From Piezodorus guildinii (Eukaryota; Arthropoda; Insecta; Hemiptera; Pentatomidae), in assembly GCA_023052935.1 (NCBI GenBank), contig CM041298.1, positions 24,518,192 through 24,582,191 of the forward strand: a stretch of DNA of 64,000 nucleotides, read 5' to 3'. This document shows, in pieces, positions 52,401 through 61,480 of the stretch. Each line of letters starts with the position of its first letter. The stretch's first letter is position 1. The translations under genes and the position numbers were made by a program. The notes under the pieces were generated by a model. That model saw only the letters and a list, made by a program, of their open reading frames with translations. It did not search any database and was not told where the DNA came from.

Positions 52401-53137
52401 AATTCAAACTGCCAAACCTAAGTAGCGTATATACTGCGGAAGTTGTAGCAATATTAAATGCACTTGAATTCATTAGGTCACGTGATGAGTCAAAGTTCGT
52501 TATATGCACCGATTCCCTATCCGCCCTTAAGAGCCTTCATAATATTTGCATTGATAACCCACTAATTAATAAGATCAGAAAATATGTGGGAGATTTAAAA
52601 ATACTGAAAAAAGAACTTGTGTTCTTGTGGATTCCATCCCACGTAGGCATTAATGGCAATGAGGAAGCGGATCGGGCTGCGAAAGAAGCTGCATTGTCAA
52701 ACGTCCAAATCCACCCAATTTACATCAAGGAAGACGTAAAAAATTACCTTAAGGTCAAAATATATCAGGCATGGGAACAGATGTGGTCGGAACTTGACAA
52801 CACCAATAAATTAAGAAATATCAAGCAATCGCCTGATCCATGGAATACATCATTGCGAAGTAATCGCCGCGAGGAAACTGCTTTGGCGAGACTTCGCATA
52901 GGACATAGCAGACTCACACATCTCCATCTCATCCTCAGGCAGCCCGTACCAATGTGTGACTAGTGTAGAGTGCCTCTCTCAATAAAACACATAATTGAGA
53001 ACTGCCCCAAATTTCATGTACAAATGGATAAACTTAACCTAGCTAGATCGTTGAGTGAGAGCTTGAAAGACTCTAGTGAAACAGTTAGTTCACTGATTAG
53101 GTTCGTCAAAGAATGTTCTCTGCTCCCGGAACTATAA
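49433..53137 (+). CDS. I-1 ORF2: endonuclease, reverse transcriptase, RNase H, CCHC (one in-frame stop)
   Basis: 1176 codons open to a TAG at 52961-52963; translation beyond it would continue 57 more codons to TAA at 53135-53137. Domains in order: AP-endonuclease (residues ~1-225: QWNLNG, LQETHL, GDMNAAH, NSDHYPI); RT (~440-760: DDIHNEML, AYRPVSLTSCVCKVLEKIVN, GIFFDIEKAFDTIW, NGIPQGSVLSGTLFMI, catalytic FVDD at ~671); RNase H (~965-1090: FTDGSK, YTAEVVAILNAL, CTDSLSALKSL, SHVGINGNEEADRAA) with all acidic residues present; then RREETALARLRIGHSRLTH. The stop falls inside the C-terminal zinc motif: CD-stop-C followed by RVPLSIKHIIENC. CAG to TAG is the simplest cause. RNase H after RT puts it in the I group. 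Confidence 0.92.
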
Positions 53138-53458
53138 GAAAAAAAAATAAAGAAAGAAAGAAAACAAACGAAAAAAATAATAGTAGTAATAAAAAAAAAT
53201 ATAAAAACAATAAATAAATAAAGAAAAAATTGGAATAAATTCACTAATTCAGAATGTGTCAACAAAAGAATAATAAATAAAAAAAAAATAATAAACAATA
53301 AAAAAAAAATAAATAAAATAAATAACAAAAATATAAGGAAAAATAAATAAATAAAAAGAAGAAAAAAGAGTAAAACAAATCTGTTACTACAAATTTATTC
53401 GGTGCTAATAACCAAGAGGTTGAGCACCTACTCCAATACCCTAACCCTAACCCTACTA
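53138..53458 (+). other. I-1 3' UTR, terminal hairpin and CCCTAA tail
   Basis: A-rich 3' UTR. Near its end, GGTGCTAATAACCAAGAGGT followed by TGAGCACC forms a hairpin (GGTGCT/AGCACC, 53400-53430). This resembles the conserved '...GCTAATAACCAAGTGGTTGAGC' ends I recall from I-like LINEs. It is followed by CCTACTCCAATA and CCCTAACCCTAACCCTA, a short telomere-like tail. Confidence 0.6.
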
Positions 53459-53592
53459 ATCACAAAATACATAATAAAATAAAATACATAATACACTAAA
53501 ACATACATAATACTAATAATACAGATACAATATTTTAAGTTAAATACAATTATATAAAGTAACATATAATAAAGAATAAAATAAATAAATAA

Positions 53593-53645
<53 letters not shown>

Positions 53646-53990
53646 TAAAAAACAAAAACAGGAACTTTTTTTTTTTTTTTAATTTTGTAAAATATTGATG
53701 TGTCTTTTAGATAATTCATCAGTTTGGTGGCTGACTCCTGGGTATTTTGTAAAATTGTCCCAATATCAATCTCCATACCAATCCCTCTTCGCTCGGCTTC
53801 GAAGAAAAAGCAATCCAACAGTATGTGTGGTACTGTGAGGATAACCCCACAGGAGGTACATTGAGGACTACGTCGTGTTAAATTGGTTAAAAAAGTTTCT
53901 AGGTGGATAAAATTTCATTTGGAAAGAAAGCTGTAATTAATAACTCTATTGTGGTATTACGTAAAACTTAAAGTCGCTCACATGTAAAAT
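53459..53990 (-). pseudogene. I-4 LINE, 3' end: CCHC, 3' UTR and (TA)n
   Basis: Minus-strand coding (~53920-53695) reads NFIHLETFLTNLTRRSPQCT, SCGVILTVPHILLDC, FFFEAERRGIGMEIDIGTIL. This is the C-x2-C-x7-H-x4-C end of an I-group LINE, preceded by a TGA at ~53925 and broken frames. Its 3' UTR runs left through a T14 stretch and (TA)n to ~53460, where it meets the I-1 tail, so the two elements face each other tail to tail. Confidence 0.75.
53590..53639. repeat. (TA)n microsatellite
   Basis: About 22 TA units following TAAATAAATAAATAAA. Confidence 0.95.
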
Positions 53991-54033
53991 GAAAGATTTT
54001 GACTTAAACCACTTATTCACGACCGCCACACAT

Positions 54034-54345
54034 ATGATATTGGAAGTAATTAGTCCGAGTGGCGGTCAGTAAATGAAACAACTAAATAGTTTAAGCTATT
54101 TAATGCTTGCCAACGTTTCGAACCATCATCAGGGCGTAAGGTTGGCAAGCAATAAATACTAGGTACTGTTTGATAGGAAATAAATTATAGGAAGGTAGCC
54201 CTGACGATGATCCACAATGGGGGTCGAAACGTTGGCAAGCGATAAATAGTTGAAACTATTTAGTTGTTTCATTTACTGACCACACGGACTAATTCCTTCC
54301 AAAAATTCTCAACGGTCAACTAATTATATCCACTATTATTAAATA
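54034..54345. mobile_element. PAL-A, compact copy with both cores
   Basis: About 310 bp. Left: TGGAAGTAATTAGTCCGAGT, AATGAAACAACTAAATAG, GCCAACGTTTCGAACC, CATCATCAGGGC. Right: AGCCCTGACGATGATCCACA, GGGGGTCGAAACGTTGGCAA, CTATTTAGTTGTTTCATTTA, GGACTAATTCCTTCCA, and CTCAACGGTCAACTAATTA. Only ~55 bp separate the cores. The right-hand core (54201-54233) keeps all hammerhead-type invariant bases; the left one lacks stem II sequence. Confidence 0.88.
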
Positions 54346-54529
54346 TAATAATGAATAGACGTGATAAAATAAACATGTTTTCTTGCTAATTGTACTTTTC
54401 GTTACGATAAATTAAATATCCTAAAGCGATACACGCTAAATCGGTCAGAAAGGTATTTTTAAAGATAAATGACACCTCAGTATAATTTCACACGTGCGAA
54501 GCAGTTTCAAATAAAATCAACCATAGCAG

Positions 54530-54965
54530 CCTTAATTAATACGAAAAGTTAACCGTATTATAATTATGGTGGCTAAACTTTGCCCTCCGTCCTATTTTCC
54601 CCACTATTACAAGCAGATTGCCCTTAGGACTACCGGAGAGGGCCCTGCTGGTAATGACAAAAGGAAGTGGGGACGGGTAGAGCTATATATCGTATTCCTA
54701 TCCCTAATGGGACGTCCCAAGGAGGGTTCAACACGGGACCTAACCGTCCCACGGACGTGGCCTGACTCCGGGCGTCCCTTTTTGCCAATCCTCACCGTCC
54801 ACTTCCCCTCGCATAGTTTCAGATTACACAGGTAAACAGTTCTCCCTCTCTGAATACAGATCTTTCTATTTCTCTTTACAGTTCTCCACTGCCGAATAAG
54901 GGCGAATTTCGGAGGAGGCTAAACATATTTTCGCCATGGGGTCTCTAGGTTGCATAAGGTAATAT
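54530..54965. other. GC-rich unique island
   Basis: Around 430 bp of mixed to GC-rich sequence (GAGAGGGCCCTGCTGGTAAT, GGGACCTAACCGTCCCACGG). The 89-codon frame 54566-54835 and its antisense show no family features. It is not repeated in the window. Candidate conserved non-coding DNA or unrecognised exon. Confidence 0.4.
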
Positions 54966-55004
54966 ATATATATTTTTTCATCAAACAATTTGTGTTGTGT
55001 GTGT

Positions 55005-55007
<3 letters not shown>

Positions 55008-55057
<50 letters not shown>
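55008..55057. repeat. (TA)n microsatellite
   Basis: About 24 TA units. Confidence 0.95.
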
Positions 55058-55061
<4 letters not shown>

Positions 55062-55688
55062 TTTATTTGAAATTATTCGGGTTTTAGGTTCTTAAACTAT
55101 CACTACTTCTTAATTTCCTTTATTTTACGTTTCGACCCTCCGTTTAGTGCCCTGTAGTTAACCTGAGTGGTGTGCCGCTGCTCAATAAAATTCTTTGTGT
55201 TGAAAAGGATCCTTCTTTTTTTTATTTTTTTTTTATTGATATATATTACAATTTGTTACAAAATGAACAATAATAATATTGATAAGAGACCACATTCATA
55301 CTATATATACAGAAAATAATAATAATGGTCAAATTTCATAAAATATAACATAAATTCAAATATATACAATAAAATAATAATAATAAATAAAAAACAAAAC
55401 AAATCGAAACATAAACCTATTATTGAGATAAATAAAAAGTTGGCAAATAAATAAACATCTTACACACAATCATAACTATATACAATATATACAATTGCTA
55501 AAGGGACCCCAGCAAGCGCTTTTTTCTCCACTTGTGGAGGAAAAAGCGGAATCCAAGAGATCCCAGCACCTCAATCTCAGCCGCATCACTGGTCTGAGCC
55601 AGTGGAGGCTGAGTTAGGGCGCTGTAGCCACAAACATACCGTACATGAGTGGAGGATCTGACCATTGTCAGAACTCCAGTTTAAATGT

Positions 55689-58367
55689 TTACAATAGGTC
55701 TCGTGGCCACTGCCGTTTCAATCTTCGAGGAGGATTGTAGGGATGGGTGGTGCTGGATAGGGATTGTGCTAGAGGGTTAGGATGATGACTAAGGTTCTGA
55801 TGAAATTTGGAAAATTTGGATGGTACCAGGTCTAAAACAAACGGAATATTAAGGTCATGGTGTAGGGTACAGTTGGTAACGTAATAAGGAGCATTAACTA
55901 TTGTTCGGAGGACTTTGGATTGGAAGGATTGGATGCGTTTAATGTTAGAATGTTTAGCTGTCCCCCACAGTTCAAGTCCGTAGGTCCATATAGGTTTCAG
56001 TACTGTCTTGTATATTAGTAATTTGTTGTCAACTGTAAGATGAGATTTTCTGTTTAGTAGTCTGTATAACTGGCCGAATCTGCGGTTGAGTTCTTTTCTT
56101 TTTAGTCTTGTATGTGGGTTCCACGTCAATCTTTTGTCTAGTAAAAAGCCGAGATACCGGACTGTGTCTGAGGAAGGAAGCGGTATAGAATTGAAATTAA
56201 CCGTTGGACAGGATTTGCGTCGAAGGATGAATGTGACGTGAGTGCATTTGCTTTCGTTAACCTTAATGCGCCAAGCATTGCACCAGTCTTCGACAAGGGA
56301 AAGGTGCTTTTGGAGATTTAGCGATGCTGCTTCAGGATCGGAATTGGATGATAAAATGGCTGTGTCATCAGCAAATGTTGCCAGAAAGGTATTGGGGTCG
56401 GTAGGGATATCGGCGGTAAAGAGGATGTAGAGGACGGGTCCTAAGACGCTGCCTTGAGGAACACCGGCCTCAACAGTATATTGTTCGGAAAATTCGGAAC
56501 CACAGCGAACTCGGAAGGAGCGGTTGGATAAATAGGATCGGAGGATTAGGTATAAGGATTGAGGTAAATGGGTTTTGAGCTTAAAGAGCAGTCCCGGGTG
56601 CCACACCCGGTCAAAAGCTTGAGCTATGTCCAGAAAGGCACCCGAACAATACTCCTTGCACTCAAGGGCGGAGGAAATGTGGTCTACAACTCGGAGTCCT
56701 TGCTGAACCGTGGAATGTTGAGGACGAAATCCGAACTGATGTGAAGGAAAATTTTGAAATTTGGCTAGGATTCGTTTTAGTAGGAGCTTTTCAAAAATTT
56801 TTGAGAGGATCGGAAGTAGGCTGATAGGTCTGTAAGATGACGTGTTGTTAGAAGGTTTGCCTGGTTTTAGGAAAAGGATCATAGTTGAATGTTTCCATAA
56901 GAGAGGAAAATAGGTAGTGCGTAGGATACAGTTATAGAGATATGTAAGGAATGTAATGGCTTTAGGTGGAAGTTGTCTTAAGATTTGGGGAGTAAGGAGA
57001 TCGTATCCAGGAGATTTGCGGAGAGGAAGCTTTTTAAGAAGATATCTGACCTCAGAGGGATTAACTGCTTTAGGTGGTAAGGATAGTGGTATTGGTGACG
57101 TGAGGAACTCTTCAACTGCTGCAGTATGGGTTGGATTAAGCTCTGGATGAGGAGTAAAAACTTTGGAAAGGTGCTGTGCGAATTCCTCGGCCTTATGCTT
57201 GTCAGAAGCAGCCCAGGAACCATCACAGCGCCGGAGAGGATGGGAAATGGTGTGGGATTTTAGGATTCTCTTCGTGACATTCCACAGGGAATTGTCACGA
57301 GTCGAGAGAGAGGAGAGGTAGGTATTGTAGGATTGGGAACGGAAGATCGCCAACTCCCGCTTTAATTTTCTACAAAAAAAATTATAGGAGCGGCGATCTT
57401 CTGGGTGGCGGGTGCGTTGCCATAATGTTCTAGCTCGACGTTTGCTGTTGATGAGGTCTGTCAGGTGTTGTGGTGAATGGCTTTTGTAAGGAATTATTTG
57501 GGATTGTTTGGGAGAGGAGGCAGTCCAGGCGGCTTGTTGAATAGCGGTTGTAAAGGAATATACGGCGTCGTCAAGGTCATTTGGGATTTTGAGAATCACT
57601 CTGAGGTCAATATCATTAGTGAGAATTTCGCGGAAGAGGTTCCAGTTCACAGGGCCCCTAATGAATGACGGTGGGATAGGTTTAGGAATAGGTGTTATGG
57701 ATACATTTAGAATCAATGGACTATGATCAGAGGATAGTTCATCAAGGCGAGCTATGGAAAAATTCAGAGAGCCTAATCCGCTGTGGATGAAGAAGTCGAG
57801 GATGTCAGGATTACGGTTAGGATCTGTTGGCCAGTAGGTAGGAGAATCGGGAGGTAGGAGATGAAAGCGTCGGGAGTTGAGTGCAGACTGCAATGTCCGT
57901 CCACGAGAATTGGTGGTTCTAGAACCCCACTGTTGGTTCTTAGCGTTTAAGTCTGCACCCAAAATGAAGTGATTACCCAAGGAGTTGAGGAAGGATCCAA
58001 ATTGGGTAGAGGAAATGGGATGTTTAGGAGGGCAGTATGCTGATGCGATGATGAGCGGAAAGGAAAAGGTTTTGATAACGATGGAAGTTGCTTGTAGGTA
58101 ATCGTGGGCGGAAATTGGGTGTAAGTGATGGGTGAGGGATCGGCGGACTATGACAGCAGTACCGGCATGGGCTTTGCCGTCTGGATGGTCTGTCCGGTAT
58201 GTCGTGTATCCTGGTATTTTAAAGTACTGTTTAGTGGTTAGTCTAGTTTCAGTAATGAGTGCAACATCAATGTTTTTGTCCTGCAGTACGGCTGTAAGTT
58301 CGTCAGTGTGAGTTCTAACACCATTCGCATTCCAAAGGAGAATGGATAAGGAATTAGGTGAGGTCAT
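55689..58367 (-). CDS. JOC-1 ORF2: endonuclease and reverse transcriptase
   Basis: 892 codons, intact. It nicks target DNA and reverse-transcribes the element RNA in the nucleus. Endonuclease, residues ~1-220: LLWNANG, ITETRL, YRTDHPDG, GADLNAKNQQWG, SSDHSPL; all expected catalytic residues are visible. RT, ~430-720: YRPISLLPILSKIFEKLLLK, HQFGFRPQHST, GAFLDIAQAFDRVWHPG, AGVPQGSVLGPVLYILFTAD and catalytic FADDTAIL at ~663. Thumb: VRYLGFLLDKRLTWNPHTRL. There is no RNase H, as in Jockey elements. It ends PPRRLKRQWPRDLL. The ATG directly abuts the ORF1 stop (TAAATG), suggesting termination-reinitiation. Copies of close relatives lie at 19375-20617 and 60110-61040. Confidence 0.95.
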   Translation of the reverse strand: MTSPNSLSILLWNANGVRTHTDELTAVLQDKNIDVALITETRLTTKQYFKIPGYTTYRTDHPDGKAHAGTAVIVRRSLTHHLHPISAHDYLQATSIVIKTFSFPLIIASAYCPPKHPISSTQFGSFLNSLGNHFILGADLNAKNQQWGSRTTNSRGRTLQSALNSRRFHLLPPDSPTYWPTDPNRNPDILDFFIHSGLGSLNFSIARLDELSSDHSPLILNVSITPIPKPIPPSFIRGPVNWNLFREILTNDIDLRVILKIPNDLDDAVYSFTTAIQQAAWTASSPKQSQIIPYKSHSPQHLTDLINSKRRARTLWQRTRHPEDRRSYNFFCRKLKRELAIFRSQSYNTYLSSLSTRDNSLWNVTKRILKSHTISHPLRRCDGSWAASDKHKAEEFAQHLSKVFTPHPELNPTHTAAVEEFLTSPIPLSLPPKAVNPSEVRYLLKKLPLRKSPGYDLLTPQILRQLPPKAITFLTYLYNCILRTTYFPLLWKHSTMILFLKPGKPSNNTSSYRPISLLPILSKIFEKLLLKRILAKFQNFPSHQFGFRPQHSTVQQGLRVVDHISSALECKEYCSGAFLDIAQAFDRVWHPGLLFKLKTHLPQSLYLILRSYLSNRSFRVRCGSEFSEQYTVEAGVPQGSVLGPVLYILFTADIPTDPNTFLATFADDTAILSSNSDPEAASLNLQKHLSLVEDWCNAWRIKVNESKCTHVTFILRRKSCPTVNFNSIPLPSSDTVRYLGFLLDKRLTWNPHTRLKRKELNRRFGQLYRLLNRKSHLTVDNKLLIYKTVLKPIWTYGLELWGTAKHSNIKRIQSFQSKVLRTIVNAPYYVTNCTLHHDLNIPFVLDLVPSKFSKFHQNLSHHPNPLAQSLSSTTHPYNPPRRLKRQWPRDLL

Positions 58368-59678
58368 TTATGGTTTTTTTAAGGCAGGAATGAGATTTGT
58401 TACGAGATTCGTAAGGAGTGATATTAGGGGCATAACAAGGGATTTAATTTCGGAAATAAAGGATGTCATCAAACTGGTAAGGTCTGTGGCGTTTGAAGGA
58501 GGAGGAATATGAGAGATTTGTGGTGGATTAGGATTCTTAGGATTGGTTACATTTTGAGAAAGAGGTATATGTGGAATGGATTGAGGTACATTTTGTAGTT
58601 CCGGCAGGGCCACGGCTTCAGTACTTTGATTCCCACCTCCAAGTAAGTGGGCAAATGATAAATTGGCATCAATAAGTTTTGAGGGTTCTCTTCTGTTTCT
58701 TACTTGTCTTGCTGTTTCATCCAGTACTTGAGGTTTTTGAAACCTGGTCCTCAGCTCCTTATAGATTTGGCATCCTTTATAGTTGGCCGGGTGGTCCTTC
58801 AGGCAATGAGCACATACAGCTGGTGTTGATTTTGGTTTTGTACACTCCACAGACTTGTGCTGTTCACCGCATTTCACGCATCGAGGTATGTGATGACAAT
58901 AACTTTTAGTATGACCATATGCTTGACAATTATGGCACTGAATTATCTCTCTCTTTGTGTAAGGTTTTTCAACTCTTACACTGGAATAGTACAATCTATT
59001 GAGGTCATAGATTTTTTCAACTCCTTCAGCTGGTTCCAAATCCACAAAAAAGAGAGGTAGAGGAATTTTATCCTTTAGGACGTTAGTGACTTGCCGCACT
59101 TTATAGCCCATCTCCGTTAGTTCTTCCTTAATAGCTTCAACTGGTGTCGAGGGGTGTAAGTTTCTGATTACAACCCTTAAAGCTCTCTCTTGGCGTAGCT
59201 GATAGGTATGGAAATCTGCTTTGGTTTCAGTTAGGTATTTCACTATTTTTCTATATGTCTCGGCAGTAGTAGGAGATATTTTGGTATCATTGATTCTACT
59301 CATACAGTAGTAGCTGGTAGATTCGGTAATTTTGTTCAATTGCGCACACAACAACTGGAAATTTCTAATATTTTTGACAAATATTGGAGGAGGCCGTGGT
59401 TCACTAGGTATAGGAGTAGATTCCATGTTTTCTTTTTCATTATGTAAAATCTGAAAAGGATTTGGGGTGAAAAACGGCGATTCGTCAGTCATCCCTTGTG
59501 ACGATGTGCCAGGTTGTGGTTCAGATTCTGAATTAGTACCGGAAGGGGTTGCTTGTAGATTTAATCTTTTATTAGTATCACGGCGGGGTCTTTGTTTTGT
59601 AGGTGACGGAATTGAACCACTAGATCTAGATCTTTTAGTTGAAGCTTTGGAGGACATTACTTGATGATAATATCGCAT
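58368..59678 (-). CDS. JOC-1 ORF1, Gag-like zinc-knuckle protein
   Basis: 436 codons, intact. It is the RNA-binding ORF1 protein of a Jockey-type LINE. A charged, Ser/Pro-rich N-terminus (KRSRSSGSIPSPTKQRPRRD) comes first. A central region (~130-235) with VVIRNLHPSTPVEAIKEELT and VRQVTNVLKDKIPLPLFFVD resembles the conserved domain before the knuckles in arthropod LINE Gags. The three knuckles are CHNCQAYGHTKSYC, CVKCGEQHKSVEC and CAHCLKDHPANYKGC (~residues 244-305). The C-terminus is Pro/Asn-rich and ends in a hydrophobic helix (FISEIKSLVMPLISLLTNLV). The frame's first ATG is at 59678; a second in-frame ATG lies 7 codons later. Confidence 0.93.
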   Translation of the reverse strand: MRYYHQVMSSKASTKRSRSSGSIPSPTKQRPRRDTNKRLNLQATPSGTNSESEPQPGTSSQGMTDESPFFTPNPFQILHNEKENMESTPIPSEPRPPPIFVKNIRNFQLLCAQLNKITESTSYYCMSRINDTKISPTTAETYRKIVKYLTETKADFHTYQLRQERALRVVIRNLHPSTPVEAIKEELTEMGYKVRQVTNVLKDKIPLPLFFVDLEPAEGVEKIYDLNRLYYSSVRVEKPYTKREIIQCHNCQAYGHTKSYCHHIPRCVKCGEQHKSVECTKPKSTPAVCAHCLKDHPANYKGCQIYKELRTRFQKPQVLDETARQVRNRREPSKLIDANLSFAHLLGGGNQSTEAVALPELQNVPQSIPHIPLSQNVTNPKNPNPPQISHIPPPSNATDLTSLMTSFISEIKSLVMPLISLLTNLVTNLIPALKKP

Positions 59679-60109
59679 TTCATGTATAGAAAGTAATTAA
59701 ATAATAACCAGATGTGGGAAAAAAACAATAACTTAAAAAAAGTTAAGCAAGACCAGCCTTGCCGGGCTATTGGCAATCGGCTGATATGAAGAGGTGACTC
59801 AGCATTCACTTTACACTGTAAATTATATCACAACTTACCGCTGTTTGCTCCAATAATAACTGTTGTTGTTATCCTGAAGTCTGATGATGTTTTCAAGACT
59901 GTGCTGAAGTGAAATCCAACTGTAAAAGCAAGAAATCCGAGAGCCGACTTGAAATATGACTGCTATACTCACGCGCATGCCTAAAAAAAAAGGATCCTAT
60001 GTATAAACATAGACGGAGGATCGAAACGTCAAATAAAGAAAATTAAGAAGGAGTGATAGTTAAAGGACCTAAAACCAGAATCATTTCAAATAAAATTATA
60101 ATATAAAAA

Positions 60110-61040
60110 GGTCTTTCAATTAATTCTTGTATATATAAATATACCCAATAAAGAATCAATAAAAATATGTACAAACTCTAGAAGTCACTTATACCTATGT
60201 ATTGTACAATCCTCAAACAACTAGAACTAGAACAGGTTTACACGAGGTCTCGGGGTCACTGCCGTTTAATCTTCTAGAATGTGTGGAACTGAATAGGGAT
60301 TGATGGATAAGTTTCTGATGGAATTTATAGAATTTTGATGGAATAAGGTCTAAAATGTATGGAATATTTAGGTCGTAGTGTAAGGTATGGTTGGTGACAT
60401 GATATGGAGCATTAACTACTGTTCGGAGTACTTTGGATTGAATGCGTTTGATGTTAGAAAATTTGACATTCCCCCACAGTTCAAGTCCATAGGTCCAGAT
60501 AGGCTTCAGTATTTTCTTGTAGATTAATAATTTGTTGTCGACTGTAAGCGCAGATTTTCTGTTGAGTAGTCGATATAACTGTCCGAACCGAGCTCTTGTC
60601 TTATAAGGCTTGTATGCGGGTTCCATGTCAATATTTTTTTTTAAAAGTGAGCCAAGATACCGGACTGTATCTGAAGGAGGTTTTGGTAATGAGTAGAAAT
60701 AAACTGGCGGACAGGATTTTCTTCTAAGAGTGAAGGTTACGTGTTTACATTTGTCTTCGTTCACCTTTATACGCCAGTTATTACATCAGCGTTCGATATG
60801 GCAAAGGTGTCACTGTAGGTTTAAGGATGTTGTTTTAGAATTGGAAATGGATGATGGTGCCGTCTGCAAATGTTGTCAGAAAGGTATCAGGATGTGTAGG
60901 AATATCAGCAGTGTAAAGGATGTAGAGGACGGGTCCCAAGACGCTGCCTTGAGCAACACCGGCCTCAACGGGACAGAAGTTGGAAAATTCTACACCACAG
61001 CGAACTCGGAAGGAGCGGTTTGAGAGATAGGATCGGAGAA
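60110..61040 (-). pseudogene. JOC-1-like LINE, 3' fragment
   Basis: Close relative of the 19375-20617 copy. The open part 60213-60764 encodes NEDKCKHVTFTLRRKSCPPV, RARFGQLYRLLNRKSALTVD, KPIWTYGLELWGNVKFSNIK and HYDLNIPYILDLIPSKFYKF. Upstream (60765-61040) are broken frames with the GSVLGPVLYILYTADIP-type motif B region and sequence corresponding to RSYLSNRSFRVRCGV. The palm FADD block is frameshifted. Its 3' end is at ~60115, directly next to the right PAL-D arm. Confidence 0.88.
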
Positions 61041-61084
61041 TGATTTTATCTGTGGCCTATTACTATTTTATATTTCTGATTAAC

Positions 61085-61480
61085 TATTTAAATTACATTT
61101 TAAAAGTCATATTAAGTTTTCATAGGAATCAATAACAACTTACCATTTATTTAATAACATAGTTACAATGCGGTACGTAAAATTGTTTCTAAAATCTAAA
61201 ATCTTGCGTTCTAAATGGAAGAATATACATAACATGCACGATCTTGTACGGCGGCGATAACCTCTCTCTTTTCCAAAAATATAGGTTTATATGTTTATAA
61301 GCTTACAACATTATATTAACTGTAGGTATTTTACTTTTAAACCTTCAGAAAACAATGCTCTAAATGATAGTTAAAACCGTATCAAAATCAGTCTATTGGT
61401 TAAAAAGAGTTCGCGAAAACCAAAATCAGTTATCATTTTATATAGCACTGTAGAGCTCAGAAAAGAAATTTTTTTTACGC
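61085..61480 (-). repeat. Repeat family F, minus-strand copy
   Basis: Inverse of 46520-46970: AATGGAAGAATATACATAAC, CACGATCTTGTACGGCGGCG, CTTTTCCAAAAATATAGGTT, ACCTTCAGAAAACAATGCTC, AGTTCGCGAAAACCAAAATC. No ORF. Confidence 0.75.

Larger units (their letters stand above)
55214..59987 (-). mobile_element. JOC-1, apparently intact Jockey-type LINE with TSD
   Basis: 4.77 kb minus-strand retrotransposon. It has a ~310 bp 5' UTR (59679-59987), ORF1 (58368-59678), ORF2 (55689-58367), and a 475 bp 3' UTR ending in TATATATCAATAAAAAAAAA, a polyadenylation signal merging into the tail. The 11-bp target duplication AAAAGGATCCT is at 55203-55213 and 59988-59998. Both ORFs are free of stops. With a full 5' end, intact ORFs and a perfect duplication, it is a good candidate for a recently active element. 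Confidence 0.92.
55058..60104. repeat. PAL-D inverted arms flanking JOC-1
   Basis: 55060-55146 (AATTTTATTTGAAATTATTC ... TTTACGTTTCGACCCTCCG) is the inverse of 60014-60100 (CGGAGGATCGAAACGTCAAA ... TTTCAAATAAAATT), ~85 bp at roughly 90% identity. Both arms contain GATCGAAACGTC or GGTCGAAACGTA, the GAAACGT half of the PAL core. Removing JOC-1 would leave them ~155 bp apart, so the original target was a small palindromic element. Confidence 0.85.

Noticed and set aside
53014..53328. Minus-strand 104-codon frame with hydrophobic residues
   Set aside because: Antisense of the I-1 C-terminus and its A-rich 3' UTR; low complexity.
53439..53458. Interstitial telomere
   Set aside because: Only about three CCCTAA units, located at the I-1 3' end; too short for a telomeric tract.
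56956..57668. Plus-strand open frames inside JOC-1
   Set aside because: Shadows of the intact minus-strand ORF2.
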